Assembly (NCBI GenBank): GCA_020650975.1
Contig: JAIPMN010001036.1
Coordinates: 1,431-21,440, forward strand
Direction: 5' to 3'
DNA length: 20,010 bases
From: Apostichopus californicus
Taxonomy: Eukaryota > Echinodermata > Holothuroidea > Aspidochirotida > Stichopodidae
Below the pieces are notes generated by a model. It was given only the letters and a program-made list of their open reading frames with translations, made no database searches and had not been told where the DNA came from. Positions 11,101 through 18,404 of the stretch are shown here, piece after piece. Position numbers and translations under genes: made by a program. Position 1 is the stretch's first letter. Each line of letters starts with the position of its first letter.

Positions 11101-14100
11101 TTAAAGGTTACATGAATGACCAATGTGTCAACCATTCCAGTTAGATGTAGCTTTCACCTAGTGAAAACTTCAAAGTTAAAGGTCCCATGAATGACCAATG
11201 TGTCAACCATTCCAGTTAGATGTAACTTTCACCTAGTGAAAACTTCTATGATAATGTTTGCATGAATGACCAATGTGTCAACCATTCCAGTTAGATGTAG
11301 CTTTCACCTAGTGAAAACTTCTATGATAATGGTTCCATGAATGACCAATGTGTCAACCATTCCAGTTAGATGTAGCTTTCACCTAGTGAAAACTTCCATG
11401 TTAATTGGTTGCATTAATGACCAATGCGTCAACCATTCCAGTAAGATGTAGCTTTCACCTAGTGAAAACTTCTATGTTAATGGTTCCATGAATGACCAAT
11501 GTGTCAACCATTCCAGTTAGATGTAGCTTTCACCTAGTGAAAACTTTCATGATAATGGTGGATTGAATGACCAATGTGTCAACCATTCCAGTAATATGAA
11601 GCTTTCAGTGAAAGTGAAAACGTCTACAAGACCTTAGAGACCACATTAGTTTGACAATTTTGTGTATAGGTCAATGGGTGACTTATATGCTACCCTACTG
11701 TATATAGACAATGATTACATGTATAATAACTGCTGAGCTAGTAAGTGTTAATAATCCTCCTTGCATACTACAGCTAAACAATGATCACTTGATGCTTTCA
11801 GGAACTTGCCCATATTACACTTGAGGAGTAAAATCCAAATTAAAACAAAGGTTAGACCCTGCGGCAAATACGTCTAAAACTTGCGCGAGCAAGTTACTGA
11901 TGTAGTACGGTACACTGACCATTTCAAATCAAAACGAAAGAAAAATCAAAAAGTAACAGATTGTTCGTTTACAAAAACGCTTTGTCTGAAACCCCACAAT
12001 GACAGTTTCCCAAGTAGCTTGAGATCTGCTAAAACAAAGAAGTTAATATGTCATTTGTCTGCACTTGATGACTCTCTTATGAAGGATTTAAAAAAAAATT
12101 AATATTGAGGACCACTTGTAAGACGAATGAGAATAAATTTTCCCCTCGATGATTTCATCTTTTGTTCACGACAGATCTAAATCGATGTTGCCACGGGTAC
12201 GTACCTTTCCTTTCCGGAATAAGGCCTTGACGCTGTTTGGATCGAGAGAGAGGGCAGTGTTACATGATTTTAGAGCAGCGTCGTAAGCTTCTACTTTTAG
12301 TTGAGCAGCGGTAAGGTTGTTATAGCACTTGACCTTCATAGCGTTGATCTTAGCTGTATCTTCTTTCGACCCAGTCGGCTGTAGAGACAACAGAACAAGA
12401 AAAGAGTTTTATAAAAAAAAAAAAATCATTTAAATTTTAAACTCAAAGGTGTTGATAGTTAAACTGAACAGGGAAGAGAGGGAGAAGAAGGTTGATAGCA
12501 AGGTTAGGTGGGGGGAGGGGAGGGCAGGAGGAGGGGAGAGGGAGGAGGGGAGAGGGTGGAGGGGAAGAGAGAGTGGTTGTAAAGCTACACAGTATAAATG
12601 AAGGTACTTTATGAGATAGCTATATTGAGGTTGTTTTAATATCATTTCTGTTCATTCCTCAGCGTCTCATTCAGCTTGCTATGCCTTTATAATTCAGTCC
12701 ACTATTTGAGTAGTTTAGTTCATTGGTAATAATGTCAAGAAATTTACATATCAAAGACATATCAACAATAAAATATTATTTAGTCCCTAAATAGTCTCTT
12801 CATCATAACAAACCTGAAAACATACAAGAAACTCCATTTCACCTTTCACCCGGATAATATGCCAGCAAAAATCAATTTCACCTTTTCACCCTGTATCATT
12901 TCATCTACTTAGCACGCATCCCGGATATCCTTGGGAGTTCTAATTTCCAAATATGTTTCAGTCACAGTACAAATAACCGAATGTCATTTCTTTCATTTAT
13001 CGAGTATACTGTAATAAAAGTCTGTTTCAGGTTATTAAAGCTTTATTTTTATTTTAAATAGATTATCCAGCAACTTTGGGGTCATGAATGAATAAGTAAA
13101 TATTGTATAGTCCCCAAGTAGTCCCTTCAACATGACATACTTGAAACTATACCTGCAAAAATCAATTGCTACCTTTCACCTTGTTCCCTATTCACCTAGT
13201 ATTGGGCATGTTCTGTATATTTTAGAAGTTCCGCTTAACGATCTACTTTCTCGACTTGTATTTTCAAGTGATATGAATGAAAGGAAAGCTGTGGACGGAA
13301 AATGAAATAATCGAAACTTACGTGTAACTCTTCGATGAATGAAATCGCTCTGTAAGAGTGAAAGAATATCAGTATTATAAACAGATAGAGTACCTTCATA
13401 ACAAAACTTCAAAGGTGAGAAATAGTAACACACAAAGGTACAGTGTACTACAAGGATATGAGGGTTAAAAGTACAAATTATGGACTAATCAGGAATTAAT
13501 CAAATTCTAAATACTCTTTGACTGATTGAGGTCAATGGGCATGAACCTTTATGAAATGGCATTCTGGGCCCAATAGAGTGTTGTTATTCATCCCTGATAT
13601 AAATGTAAAATATTCCCTGACTAAATTTTGACGAAAAACTAACAACGGAGGCGACGTCCCCCTCCAACCCCCCACCCCCATCCAACACCCCCCTCACACA
13701 CATGCCACTGCCTTAAAGTGAAAAGACTAGCTATTATGACCATAGTATTTAAATAAGCCCAAACACACTATTTAATAGTAACTTTTTGGCAATTTTGGAA
13801 ATTTTTACAAGAAGATTAAAGGCATTTTTGAAAATCAAGAGTCTTTCTCCAAATTTTGAACAAAATACAATGGATGCTAGAAAGTCTCATAAAATGATCA
13901 CTTTAAGAAAGAAAGAAATAATCATGCTCGTATCTCGTGTAAAAAACCAAACAAGATTGTTGTCATCATAGGTCATCTTTTTTAAATATATTTCATTTAT
14001 CAAGATAGAAACACAATTGTAAATCATATTTATTGTCTAGAAAGCTCCTTTAAGACATTTTCGACATAACGTCAGATTTCTCTTGCTGAACTTTTCATAG

Positions 14101-17100
14101 ATAAACTGCACTAGAAGGAAGGCTGTTTGTGTGTCATGTAGCTAGTCTAGTTTCTTCCAGTCAAAAGTCACTCTTTCATAAACAAGATTGACGTCATTTC
14201 CCTAAAAGATGCTCTTACGAAATTACTTCTTATTGTCACAAAATGTGCAATTCCATGGAAATTAACCAAATTCCTAGGAGAAAATGACAATGCTTGTCAA
14301 AACTGAATCTAACAATTTCCAGATATTCAAGATATGCTGCGATACTTATGCAAGAAAGTGACAATATTCTTCAAGTCTTTGCGGATAGAAGAAATGTTAC
14401 ATTGAAAATACAGTAGGCTTCTTTTAAACGAATAAGATACAGACAAAATTTTTCTCACAGTAATACGGTTACCTAAAAAAACGTTATATACCTTCTGTAA
14501 GAACTAATTGCATTTGCAAAATCACCCTGGGCAAAACATTTGTTTCCTTGTTCTCTCTTCTGGTCACTGTGAATAGACAGAAAGACAAAACTACTTAACA
14601 AGTACCATAATGAATAATTAACACCCAACTACAGTAGAAAGATTTACCAAAGCTGCAGTTGTGTGTGGTAGTATGTATAAATACAGAATAGAGGGAGACA
14701 AACTGGAAATGAAAAGATAACCACTGGTGAGCAACTATAGCTCTCCTTGTAAGTTCATCTATATAGTTTTTCAGTATCAATAATATTTCATAGTTATGGT
14801 TATTAAAAAATGGTAACTATGTTGTACATTATTAAACAAATAACACCAACAGGTGAAAAAGTTGGTTAATCATTTCTATCCAAATGGCAAATGAAGTCAA
14901 AATCTAGAAAGTGAAATATGACAACTTGTGTTATATTAACGGTCCTCTGTGGGGGGGGGGGGGAATGTTCTTCTATCTTCTCATTCACTTTCATATTTGT
15001 ATCCCAAAGCTATGTAGAGAATTTAGGCCTGCTAAATCTCGCAGAGACATCCAAGAGTTTTTTTTTCTTAACCGAAAATATAAACTTACGCTGTCTGACA
15101 TCTCTCATCCGTGGTCATGTCCTTAACGTCTGTTGCATCTTTGACCTCCAGTAACTCTAACTCGTACCTGACCAATGAATTAGGAGGCACGTCTGGTTCT
15201 CTGGTCAGGAAAAAGAAGACGAAACATAATTACTTGGACTGTTATTGTGATATACCAATGTGACTGAGCATAGACCACCTGGTTGCTGAAGAATGTAAAG
15301 AACGAAATGCAATCATTAAAATCAACAATGGAAAAGTGACTGGAAGATTATATACCAAACCAAAGTTTGAAAGAGCGGAGAAATTTTTGGGCTCGAACGG
15401 CAGTATTCTACCAATGACTGGAAATCCCCTACCAAAGGAATGTTAATATATAAGGATCATCATCATTGACTAAGGGCACAGGATTTGTAGTCCTGATCTC
15501 ACTATTTTCAATCTTCTTCTAAAAGGAATTAAGTTCTTGTTCTTTCAAACACAAAACAAAAGCTGCCGGGTGGTTGCAGGGAGGGTAGGGGTGGGGTGGG
15601 GGGGATTAGGGGTGGTTGACTGACATGTATTGGAAGAGGTTTATCAAAAACTTAACAAGAACAATGGGAATTTTGAACTACAATATAATTATTGAAGGTT
15701 TATCACTATGTTATGAAGTATGCTATTTTGTCACATATCAAATCATTATGGCTTGACTTGTTCCTTTAGCTTGAGTAAAAATGAGCATCCTGTTTGGCCA
15801 AAGGTGAATTGAGCCAAGATACAGTATTACTTGAGGAGAACTGAGATGTCCGGCTTAAATCAAGCTCTGTCGTTACTTCAGAAGTACGCAGTTATTCCAG
15901 TTTAAAGGGTGTGAAGACTGGCGCAAAAAGAAACATCTAATGCCGGTAATCTGACCTAGTTTCGAATGAGGTGTAACAGAAGTGTTAGAAACCACCATCG
16001 ATCCCAGAAAATAAACACACAGCTTGCTACCATGGGTAATTAGACACTAGTGTACAGTCAGTACATACAGCTGCGATCAATACCCACAGCACAGTGTACA
16101 AACAATACAGCGATGGACATCTCAGGTCCAGCTAAAGATAACAAGGTATCACGTTTCATTACTGTACTGTCTGCATTTTGTAGTGACACGAACAAAACGT
16201 CACTGGCAAGCAACGGAAAGTTAACTTTTTCAGATAGCCGCACGCATTTTGGGGCGACTCTTCAATGCCTTTAACTTCTGTTTTCAGTCTATACTAATCA
16301 TCATCATCATCACAATCACCATCATCATCATCACCATCATCATCACTGACCCTAAACTCATATCTTTATTTCATTGTAATGTACATTCGTGATGTTGTTA
16401 TTTCATATGAACAACCATCATGATTGTTTATTTCACTTAGTTAGATCAAACTTAGCAGCCATAACTCCAAATGTTTTGCCCTATTTCTCATGCATGGAAT
16501 GAGGAATCAATACAGTGGCAGTAGATGACCTTACAGAGATTAATCTTTCAAATCAGGTGGAAATCCAATTACCAGCTCTTCGATAATTTATGGTTCGTTG
16601 TAACAATTAGAGAGGGCTTTTCAGATGAGAAGACCATGATTTGGCTCCTACATGAAATCCCTGTCTCCCCCCCCCAACCCCCTGCCCAAAGAAAAACAGC
16701 CTTAATTTAGTTGGTTAGGGCTTTTAAGTATTCTAAAATGCTACTACAATTCTGTAGGTGAAATCGTTAGTCCTTGTTTCTTCATGTCTTTGTAATATAC
16801 ATGTATGCTAGTTTGCAACATCTACCAAAGATAAACTATCCAACCCTGTCACATCTCATTGACTGAGAGTTTCTGAAACTTTCTGAATCTGAATAGACGA
16901 CTGATATCTATTGTAAGGATATGTATGTTTCATACCTTCCTTGTTCTCCATATGCAAATCTTGGGATAGCTATTATTACTGCTTTTTCGCCAACCTCCAT
17001 GAGAATGGCAGCGAGGTCCCATGCTGTAAATAACAAAAGGTGAACATTGAAATCTTAAGACCCTTGCAACTCATTCAAGATATGAGATGCAGCAATTACT

Positions 17101-18404
17101 GAAAGATGGAGAAGAAATGAAAGTTCCAACTTAAATGAAGAAGCAATGTACTCCGTTCATTGCATTGGCTTCCCATCTCTCAGCGCATCCAAGTTAAGTT
17201 CCTACTTCTCACCTACAAAGCAATCAACAGGCTTGCCCCTCAATATATCACTGACCTTCTTACTCCTTTGCGTCGATCAACTACAGTTACGCTTGGCTCT
17301 TCCAATCATGCGCATTTGCAATTAACTCCTAGTCCATGTACCTGCACTTGTTATGGCGATCATGCCTTTTCTGTCGCTGCGCCTTCTCTTTGGAACAAAC
17401 TCCCATTTCACGTTCGTGACTCTCCCTCCCTTTGTATTTCAAGAGACAACTTAAAACATTTCTGTTTGAGTCCTAGTTTTTTTTTCCCCTTGGTTTCGTT
17501 TGTCTCTATCCTACTTTGTAAAGCACTTTGAAACACTGTATTAAAGCACTATAAAATTAGCACAGAAAATTAAATGATCATCCTAACCTATTGAAAAATT
17601 CACAAGACTACTTCAAGCTGACGTTGTCGAAACAAGAAAATATATCAAGCAATATTTATAAATCTTACGATAGCATTCGTTGCAAATCTCACACAAGCAA
17701 TTATAGAAATTACAGAACTGGCATTGGTAGAACTCTCATATAATCTGAGCTTTCACCAGTTAATAGAGGCCAAAGAATACACATTCTGAAACCGTTGAAT
17801 CAGACAAACACATACCTTGAACTGCATCTCCATCACCTAAGCATATGGTGATAGAATCGTTCCAGTCAACCTCGGTCCCATCTTCCAACCAGCCTTTGGT
17901 CCTTAATGTCACAATCTGGTCAGCTTTTGGATTTGTTGTATGACCTTTTCCTGGGGTCAGCATCTTTTTGAGAAGTTCTCCATTACCTAAAATGTCCAAC
18001 CACCCTTCTTGAGATATGCCCCAGCTGTCATTAACATTGGCACCTGGTTTTGAAGGATGCATTGAGGTGGAAGGGGACTGCGATGTTTTTACATCTTCCA
18101 CTCTATCACCAACTTCCTCTGAATTCTCTTTCGCATCTTGCTTTTTTACTTCATTTTCTGACTTTTTCTGCTCTTCAGAATTAGATAAAGTTTCTGTTTC
18201 TACATCATCCTTTTTGTCGCTTTCTTGCAACTGTTGATCAACTTTTGTCTCGTCTCCTTTTGGAGGGCCCTCCTTCTCTGTTTCGTTTGACTTTTCACCA
18301 ACAGCATTTTGGTTTTGTGCATTTTCTTCTTCTGGTGTTTTTGTGACTTCCCCATTTTTGCCTTCGTCCTCGAAGGCATTCCCTGGTGTTGAGTCTTGCT
18401 CCAT
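2009..18404 (-). CDS. FKBP8: FKBP8/FKBP38-like peptidyl-prolyl isomerase family co-chaperone, nine coding exons
   Basis: The joined product has 461 residues. Residues 1-130 are acidic, Lys/Glu/Ser-rich and probably disordered. Residues 134-245 form an FKBP domain that starts at GWLDILGNGELLKK and ends at ELELLEV. Three TPRs cover about 264-381, with the typical KALFRKGK at 348-355. A Glu/Lys-rich linker follows, then a hydrophobic segment at about 436-459 ending LLMK. This order matches vertebrate FKBP8, a tail-anchored protein of the outer mitochondrial and ER membranes that binds Hsp90 and Bcl-2 in vertebrates. Possible carboxylate-clamp residues for an Hsp90 EEVD tail are N271, N318, K348 and R352. 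Human FKBP8 is about 412 residues; the extra length here is mostly N-terminal. All introns are GT-AG and all phases agree. The ATG at 18404 is the first Met of the open stretch and precedes the acidic region. The UTRs and any noncoding first exon were not defined. Confidence 0.95.
2102..3315 (-). other. FKBP8 intron 8
   Basis: This 1214-bp intron has a GTATGT donor and a CTCTCTTCAG acceptor. Its donor-proximal third holds the tandem repeat of about 99 bp. The remainder (2102-2830) is AT-rich and shows no coding or repeat signal that I recognise. Confidence 0.85.
2831..3216. repeat. Minisatellite, about 99-bp unit, four copies
   Basis: The landmark GCCTTGAGTTAC recurs at 2845, 2944, 3044 and 3143, giving periods of 99, 100 and 99. 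Copies differ by scattered substitutions (for example AAATGTCC versus AAACGTCC). Each unit is an old dimer: AGTTACTAGTGCAACGTCC and AGTTACTAGTTAAACGTCC lie about 37 bp apart. Each also holds the inverted pair CTTGAG / CTCAAG next to TGCA / TGCA. The array ends about 100 bp from the exon 8 donor. Open frames across it are repeat artefacts. Confidence 0.92.
3316..3465 (-). CDS. FKBP8: FKBP8 coding exon 8: final helix and acidic linker
   Basis: This 150-nt, 50-codon phase-0 exon has an acceptor preceded by a long T tract (TGTGTTAG) and donor GTG|GTATGT. It codes TIHQELSKVTAKVNKEKEDE and then KQLYQKMVGDMANITEV, ending in TTEEEEEPVAV. The first part matches the TIHAELSKLVKKH...LYRKMLG helix after TPR 3 in human FKBP8. 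The acidic end forms the spacer before the membrane anchor. Skipping it would leave the anchor in frame. Confidence 0.94.
4624..4658. repeat. Inverted repeat with perfect 10-bp arms
   Basis: TTATCTAATT at 4624-4633 is the exact reverse complement of AATTAGATAA at 4649-4658, with a 15-bp spacer. It is AT-rich and intronic. It could be a chance palindrome or a remnant of a small palindromic element. Confidence 0.6.
5147..5166 (-). other. G-run motif downstream of the exon 7 donor (transcript strand)
   Basis: On the minus strand the order is GGGG, A, GGG, T, GGGGG, T, GGGGG, a canonical four-tract G-quadruplex pattern about 75 nt into intron 7. Intronic G-runs near donors are known splicing enhancers. 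The function here is inferred. Confidence 0.55.
5240..5317 (-). CDS. FKBP8: FKBP8 coding exon 7: TPR 3, second helix
   Basis: This 78-nt phase-0 exon has acceptor CATTTTCAG and donor AAA|GTATGT. It codes VLANQLNLKEAIVSMKKALA followed by LEPSNK, matching the TPR 3 helix B region of FKBP8 (human VLAQQGEY...AALKLEPSNK). The exon is symmetric, so skipping it would remove 26 residues and keep the frame. On the transcript strand it lies between two runs of four or more G-tracts (5510-5530 upstream, 5147-5166 downstream). Confidence 0.94.
5391..5430. repeat. Short 15-bp tandem repeat, about three copies
   Basis: AGCCC(C)AAAA followed by TCAGT recurs with starts at 5391, 5406 and 5421. It lies in intron 6, about 75 nt from the exon 7 acceptor. 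Confidence 0.7.
5510..5530 (-). other. G-run motif upstream of the exon 7 acceptor (transcript strand)
   Basis: On the minus strand the order is GGGG, A, GGGGGG, TGC, GGG, T, GGG. This is a second four-tract pattern, about 190 nt before the exon 7 acceptor in intron 6. It pairs in position with the motif at 5147-5166. Confidence 0.55.
7123..7404. mobile_element. hAT-like MITE
   Basis: The left end TTGGGATGCCCCGGATCA and the right end (read inward on the minus strand) TAGGGATGCACCGGATATCA form imperfect terminal inverted repeats. They are of the TAGGGATGCACCGGAT type seen in nonautonomous hAT elements. Inside are three exact copies of a 13-bp GC-rich unit (7336-7374, CGGCCGGATAATC). There is also a diverged internal duplication starting ATATTGAATAA(A/G)AGTCCT near 7201 and 7260. 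No coding capacity is present. The flanking octamers do not match, so no target duplication supports the exact ends. Confidence 0.7.
7829..8176 (+). mobile_element. TTAA-flanked MITE (piggyBac-type), copy 1
   Basis: The element is bounded by TTAA at 7829-7832 and 8173-8176. Its ends AGGCATTGAAGA and TCTTCACACCCT are imperfect inverted repeats (about 9 of 12). It is a close relative of 15902-16274 in the opposite orientation, with shared blocks such as AAAATGCAGACAGTA, CTGTACACTAGTGTCTAATT and ACTAGGTCAGATTACCGGCAT. TTAA target duplication is the hallmark of piggyBac-superfamily transposition. No transposase frame is present, so it would depend on an outside enzyme. Confidence 0.85.
9148..11627. 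repeat. Tandem satellite, about 75-bp unit, about 33 copies, with higher-order order
   Basis: The core GTGTCAACCATTC recurs about 33 times from 9178 to 11590, with a mean spacing of 75 bp. Each unit has TTTCACCTAGTGAAA (6-bp inverted arms around CTA). Many units also have AATGGTT and AACCATT as inverted arms around TGAC...GTCA. Variant units recur in a set order, so the array has a higher-order layer (see findings). Edge copies 1, 2, 6 and 33 are the most diverged. In-frame TAG/TGA codons in each copy rule out a repeat protein. A 107-codon frame at 8953-9276 merely runs into the first two copies. Confidence 0.97.
12205..12378 (-). CDS. FKBP8: FKBP8 coding exon 6: TPR 2 and start of TPR 3
   Basis: This 174-nt, 58-codon exon starts and ends in phase 0, with acceptor GTCTCTACAG and donor AAAG|GTACG. 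It codes residues 298-355. TPR 2 reads MKVKCYNNLTAAQLKVEAYD and runs into ALKSCNTALSLDPNSVKALF, then RKGK. It closely parallels the human FKBP8 segment around VKCLNNLAASQLKL and KALFRKGK. N317/N318, K348 and R352 occupy carboxylate-clamp positions known from FKBP51 and FKBP52. The intron on its 3' side is the largest of the gene, at 6.9 kb. Confidence 0.96.
12379..13321 (-). other. FKBP8 intron 5
   Basis: A 943-bp intron. It holds a G/A-rich plus-strand tract at about 12504-12567, which is a long pyrimidine tract in the transcript about 125 nt before the exon 6 acceptor. It also holds a diverged direct duplication (12769-13240). No gene-like signal. Confidence 0.82.
12769..13240. repeat. Diverged direct duplication, offset about 320 bp
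   Basis: The segment near 12780-12900 resembles that near 13110-13190. TAGTCCCTAAATAGTCTCTTC matches TAGTCCCCAAGTAGTCCCTTC in 17 of 21 positions, followed in both by CA(T/A)CAT-like and CTTGAAA/CCTGAAA blocks. GCAAAAATCAATT and (A)CCTTTCACC follow in the same order in both. It may be an old segmental duplication or two remnants of one dispersed element. Confidence 0.6.
13322..13349 (-). CDS. FKBP8: FKBP8 coding exon 5: 28-nt micro-exon in TPR 1
   Basis: A very small exon lies between acceptor CACTCTTACAG and donor CAC|GTAAGT. It codes RAISFIEELH when joined to the two bases carried over from exon 4. This completes helix B of TPR 1 and brings the frame to phase 0, as exon 6 needs. The call rests on both splice sites being strong, on the phase being the only one that works, and on the peptide fitting the expected TPR helix. 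At 28 nt it is easy for gene finders to miss. Confidence 0.88.
13350..14491 (-). other. FKBP8 intron 4
   Basis: A 1142-bp intron separating exon 4 from the 28-nt exon 5. It is AT-rich apart from a C-run tract at about 13659-13700. I see no repeats or coding signal that I can name. Confidence 0.8.
14492..14566 (-). CDS. FKBP8: FKBP8 coding exon 4: TPR 1, first helix pair
   Basis: This 75-nt exon has acceptor TATTCACAG and donor AAG|GTATAT. It codes ADQKREQGNKCFAQGDFANA followed by ISSYR, a classic TPR helix A and start of helix B (KxxGNxxF...G.F..AI..Y). N271 sits at the usual carboxylate-clamp asparagine. The length is a multiple of three, so skipping it would preserve the frame. Confidence 0.93.
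14567..15089 (-). other. FKBP8 intron 3, with a G13 homopolymer
   Basis: A 523-bp intron. It has a run of 13 G at 14951-14963 (plus strand) and a short inverted repeat, CATAGTTA at 14789-14796 with TAACTATG at 14814-14821. Nothing else is recognised. Confidence 0.82.
15090..15200 (-). CDS. FKBP8: FKBP8 coding exon 3: end of FKBP domain and linker to TPR
   Basis: This 111-nt exon has acceptor CTGACCAG and donor AGC|GTAAGT. It codes REPDVPPNSLVRYELELLEV, the last strands of the FKBP fold including the VPP turn, and then KDATDVKDMTTDERCQT as a linker to the first TPR. It begins on the third base of codon 226 and ends two bases into codon 263. Its length is a multiple of three, so skipping it would keep the frame but break the FKBP domain. 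Confidence 0.94.
15902..16274 (-). mobile_element. TTAA-flanked MITE (piggyBac-type), copy 2, inverted
   Basis: The element is bounded by TTAA at 15902-15905 and 16271-16274. Its ends AGGGTGTGAAGA and TCTTCAATGCCT mirror those of the copy at 7829-8176. Read on the minus strand it aligns with copy 1 over its whole length. It is 25 bp longer through small internal indels, for example the extra ACAGTA after CAGACAGT. Overlapping open frames on both strands inside it are chance. Confidence 0.85.
16297..16348. repeat. ATC/CAT trinucleotide microsatellite
   Basis: About 17 imperfect ATC/CAT triplets with CAC and CAA interruptions begin 23 bp past the TTAA end of MITE copy 2. The tract is probably polymorphic in length. 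Confidence 0.9.
16936..17023 (-). CDS. FKBP8: FKBP8 coding exon 2: central FKBP domain
   Basis: This 88-nt exon lies between acceptor TTTACAG and donor AAG|GTATG. With one base from exon 1 it reads AWDLAAILMEVGEKAVIIAI and then PRFAYGEQG. It matches the FKBP segment equivalent to GWEEGVAQM...YAYGATG in FKBP12. W198 falls at the floor of the classical FK506/proline pocket and Y221 at the equivalent of FKBP12 Tyr82. The exon ends two bases into codon 226, so skipping it would shift the frame. Confidence 0.94.
17024..17815 (-). other. FKBP8 intron 1, containing a LINE fragment
   Basis: A 792-bp intron with a GTATGTG donor and a TTTACAG acceptor. More than half of it is an antisense 5'-truncated LINE (17139-17570). 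The remaining ends carry no recognised feature. Confidence 0.85.
17139..17570 (+). mobile_element. 5'-truncated L2/CR1-like LINE: reverse transcriptase C-terminus and 3' tail
   Basis: An open frame reads VLRSLHWLPISQRIQVKFLL then LTYKAINRLAPQYITDLL, and later YGDHAFSVAAPSLWNKLPFH. This is the conserved C-terminal block after the reverse transcriptase domain in L2/CR1/Jockey-type non-LTR elements. The frame stops at CKAL(TGA) near 17533. After it comes TGTAAAGCACTTTG and AAAGCACTATAAAA, the paired AAAGC(A/G)CT words typical of L2/CR1 3' tails. An in-frame TGA lies at 17136-17138 and nothing upstream resembles the reverse transcriptase core, so this is a dead 5'-truncated copy. It lies antisense to FKBP8. 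Confidence 0.85.
17816..18404 (-). CDS. FKBP8: FKBP8 coding exon 1: acidic N-terminus and first part of FKBP domain
   Basis: The exon codes residues 1-196 plus one base of codon 197. It opens MEQDSTPGNAFEDEG. A long low-complexity stretch rich in Glu, Lys, Asp, Asn and Ser follows, and then the FKBP start around residues 134-147. The end reads LEDGTEVDWNDS and LGDGDAVQ, which aligns with the LEDG...D and MLGKQEVI region of FKBP12. The donor is CAAG|GTATG at 17815-17814. The reading frame stays open past the donor as far as 17760, but that extension does not resemble FKBP and is intronic. No stop was noted in frame in the roughly 70 bases before the ATG, so a more upstream start or exon is not excluded. 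Confidence 0.95.

Larger units (their letters stand above)
5318..12204 (-). other. FKBP8 intron 6, repeat-rich
   Basis: At 6887 bp this is the longest intron, splitting TPR 3 between exons 6 and 7. It holds a hAT-like MITE (7123-7404), a TTAA-flanked MITE (7829-8176) and the 75-bp satellite (9148-11627). The stretches 5540-7122, 8177-9147 and 11628-12204 show AT-rich sequence with no recognisable gene. A G-rich tract lies at about 8583-8608. Confidence 0.85.
15201..16935 (-). other. FKBP8 intron 2
   Basis: A 1735-bp intron. It holds a G-rich plus-strand tract at about 15568-15613, the second TTAA MITE (15902-16274) and a CAT/ATC microsatellite (16297-16348). The remaining stretches, 15201-15560 and 16350-16935, have no recognised feature beyond a C-run near 16666-16685. 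Confidence 0.83.

Noticed and set aside
9148-11627. Regular spacing suggested a CRISPR-like array
   Set aside because: There are no unique spacers. The full 75-bp unit repeats with variants, no cas genes are present, and the host is a eukaryote.
12504-12567. G-rich plus-strand tract as a promoter element for a plus-strand gene
   Set aside because: No plus-strand gene follows; it is more simply a purine/pyrimidine-asymmetric intronic tract.
12430-12645. Pro/Leu/Ser-rich minus-strand frame
   Set aside because: It is a translation of the polypyrimidine tract in intron 5 upstream of the exon 6 acceptor.
16050-16274. Overlapping open frames on both strands (also 16058-16243)
   Set aside because: They lie wholly inside the inverted TTAA MITE copy, and the related copy at 7829-8176 does not keep the frames.
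17160-17531. A host gene of 123 codons
   Set aside because: The text LHWLPISQRI and FSVAAPSLWNKLP is the C-terminal block of non-LTR retrotransposon proteins. It is 5'-truncated and followed by a LINE-type tail.
17760-17815. Extension of the FKBP8 exon 1 frame to a stop at 17760
   Set aside because: The text after the CAAG|GTATG donor is not FKBP-like, whereas splicing to 17023 restores the domain exactly.
18016-18237. Plus-strand Ser/Phe/Thr-rich frame
   Set aside because: It is the antisense shadow of the Glu/Lys/Ser-rich N-terminus coded by FKBP8 exon 1.
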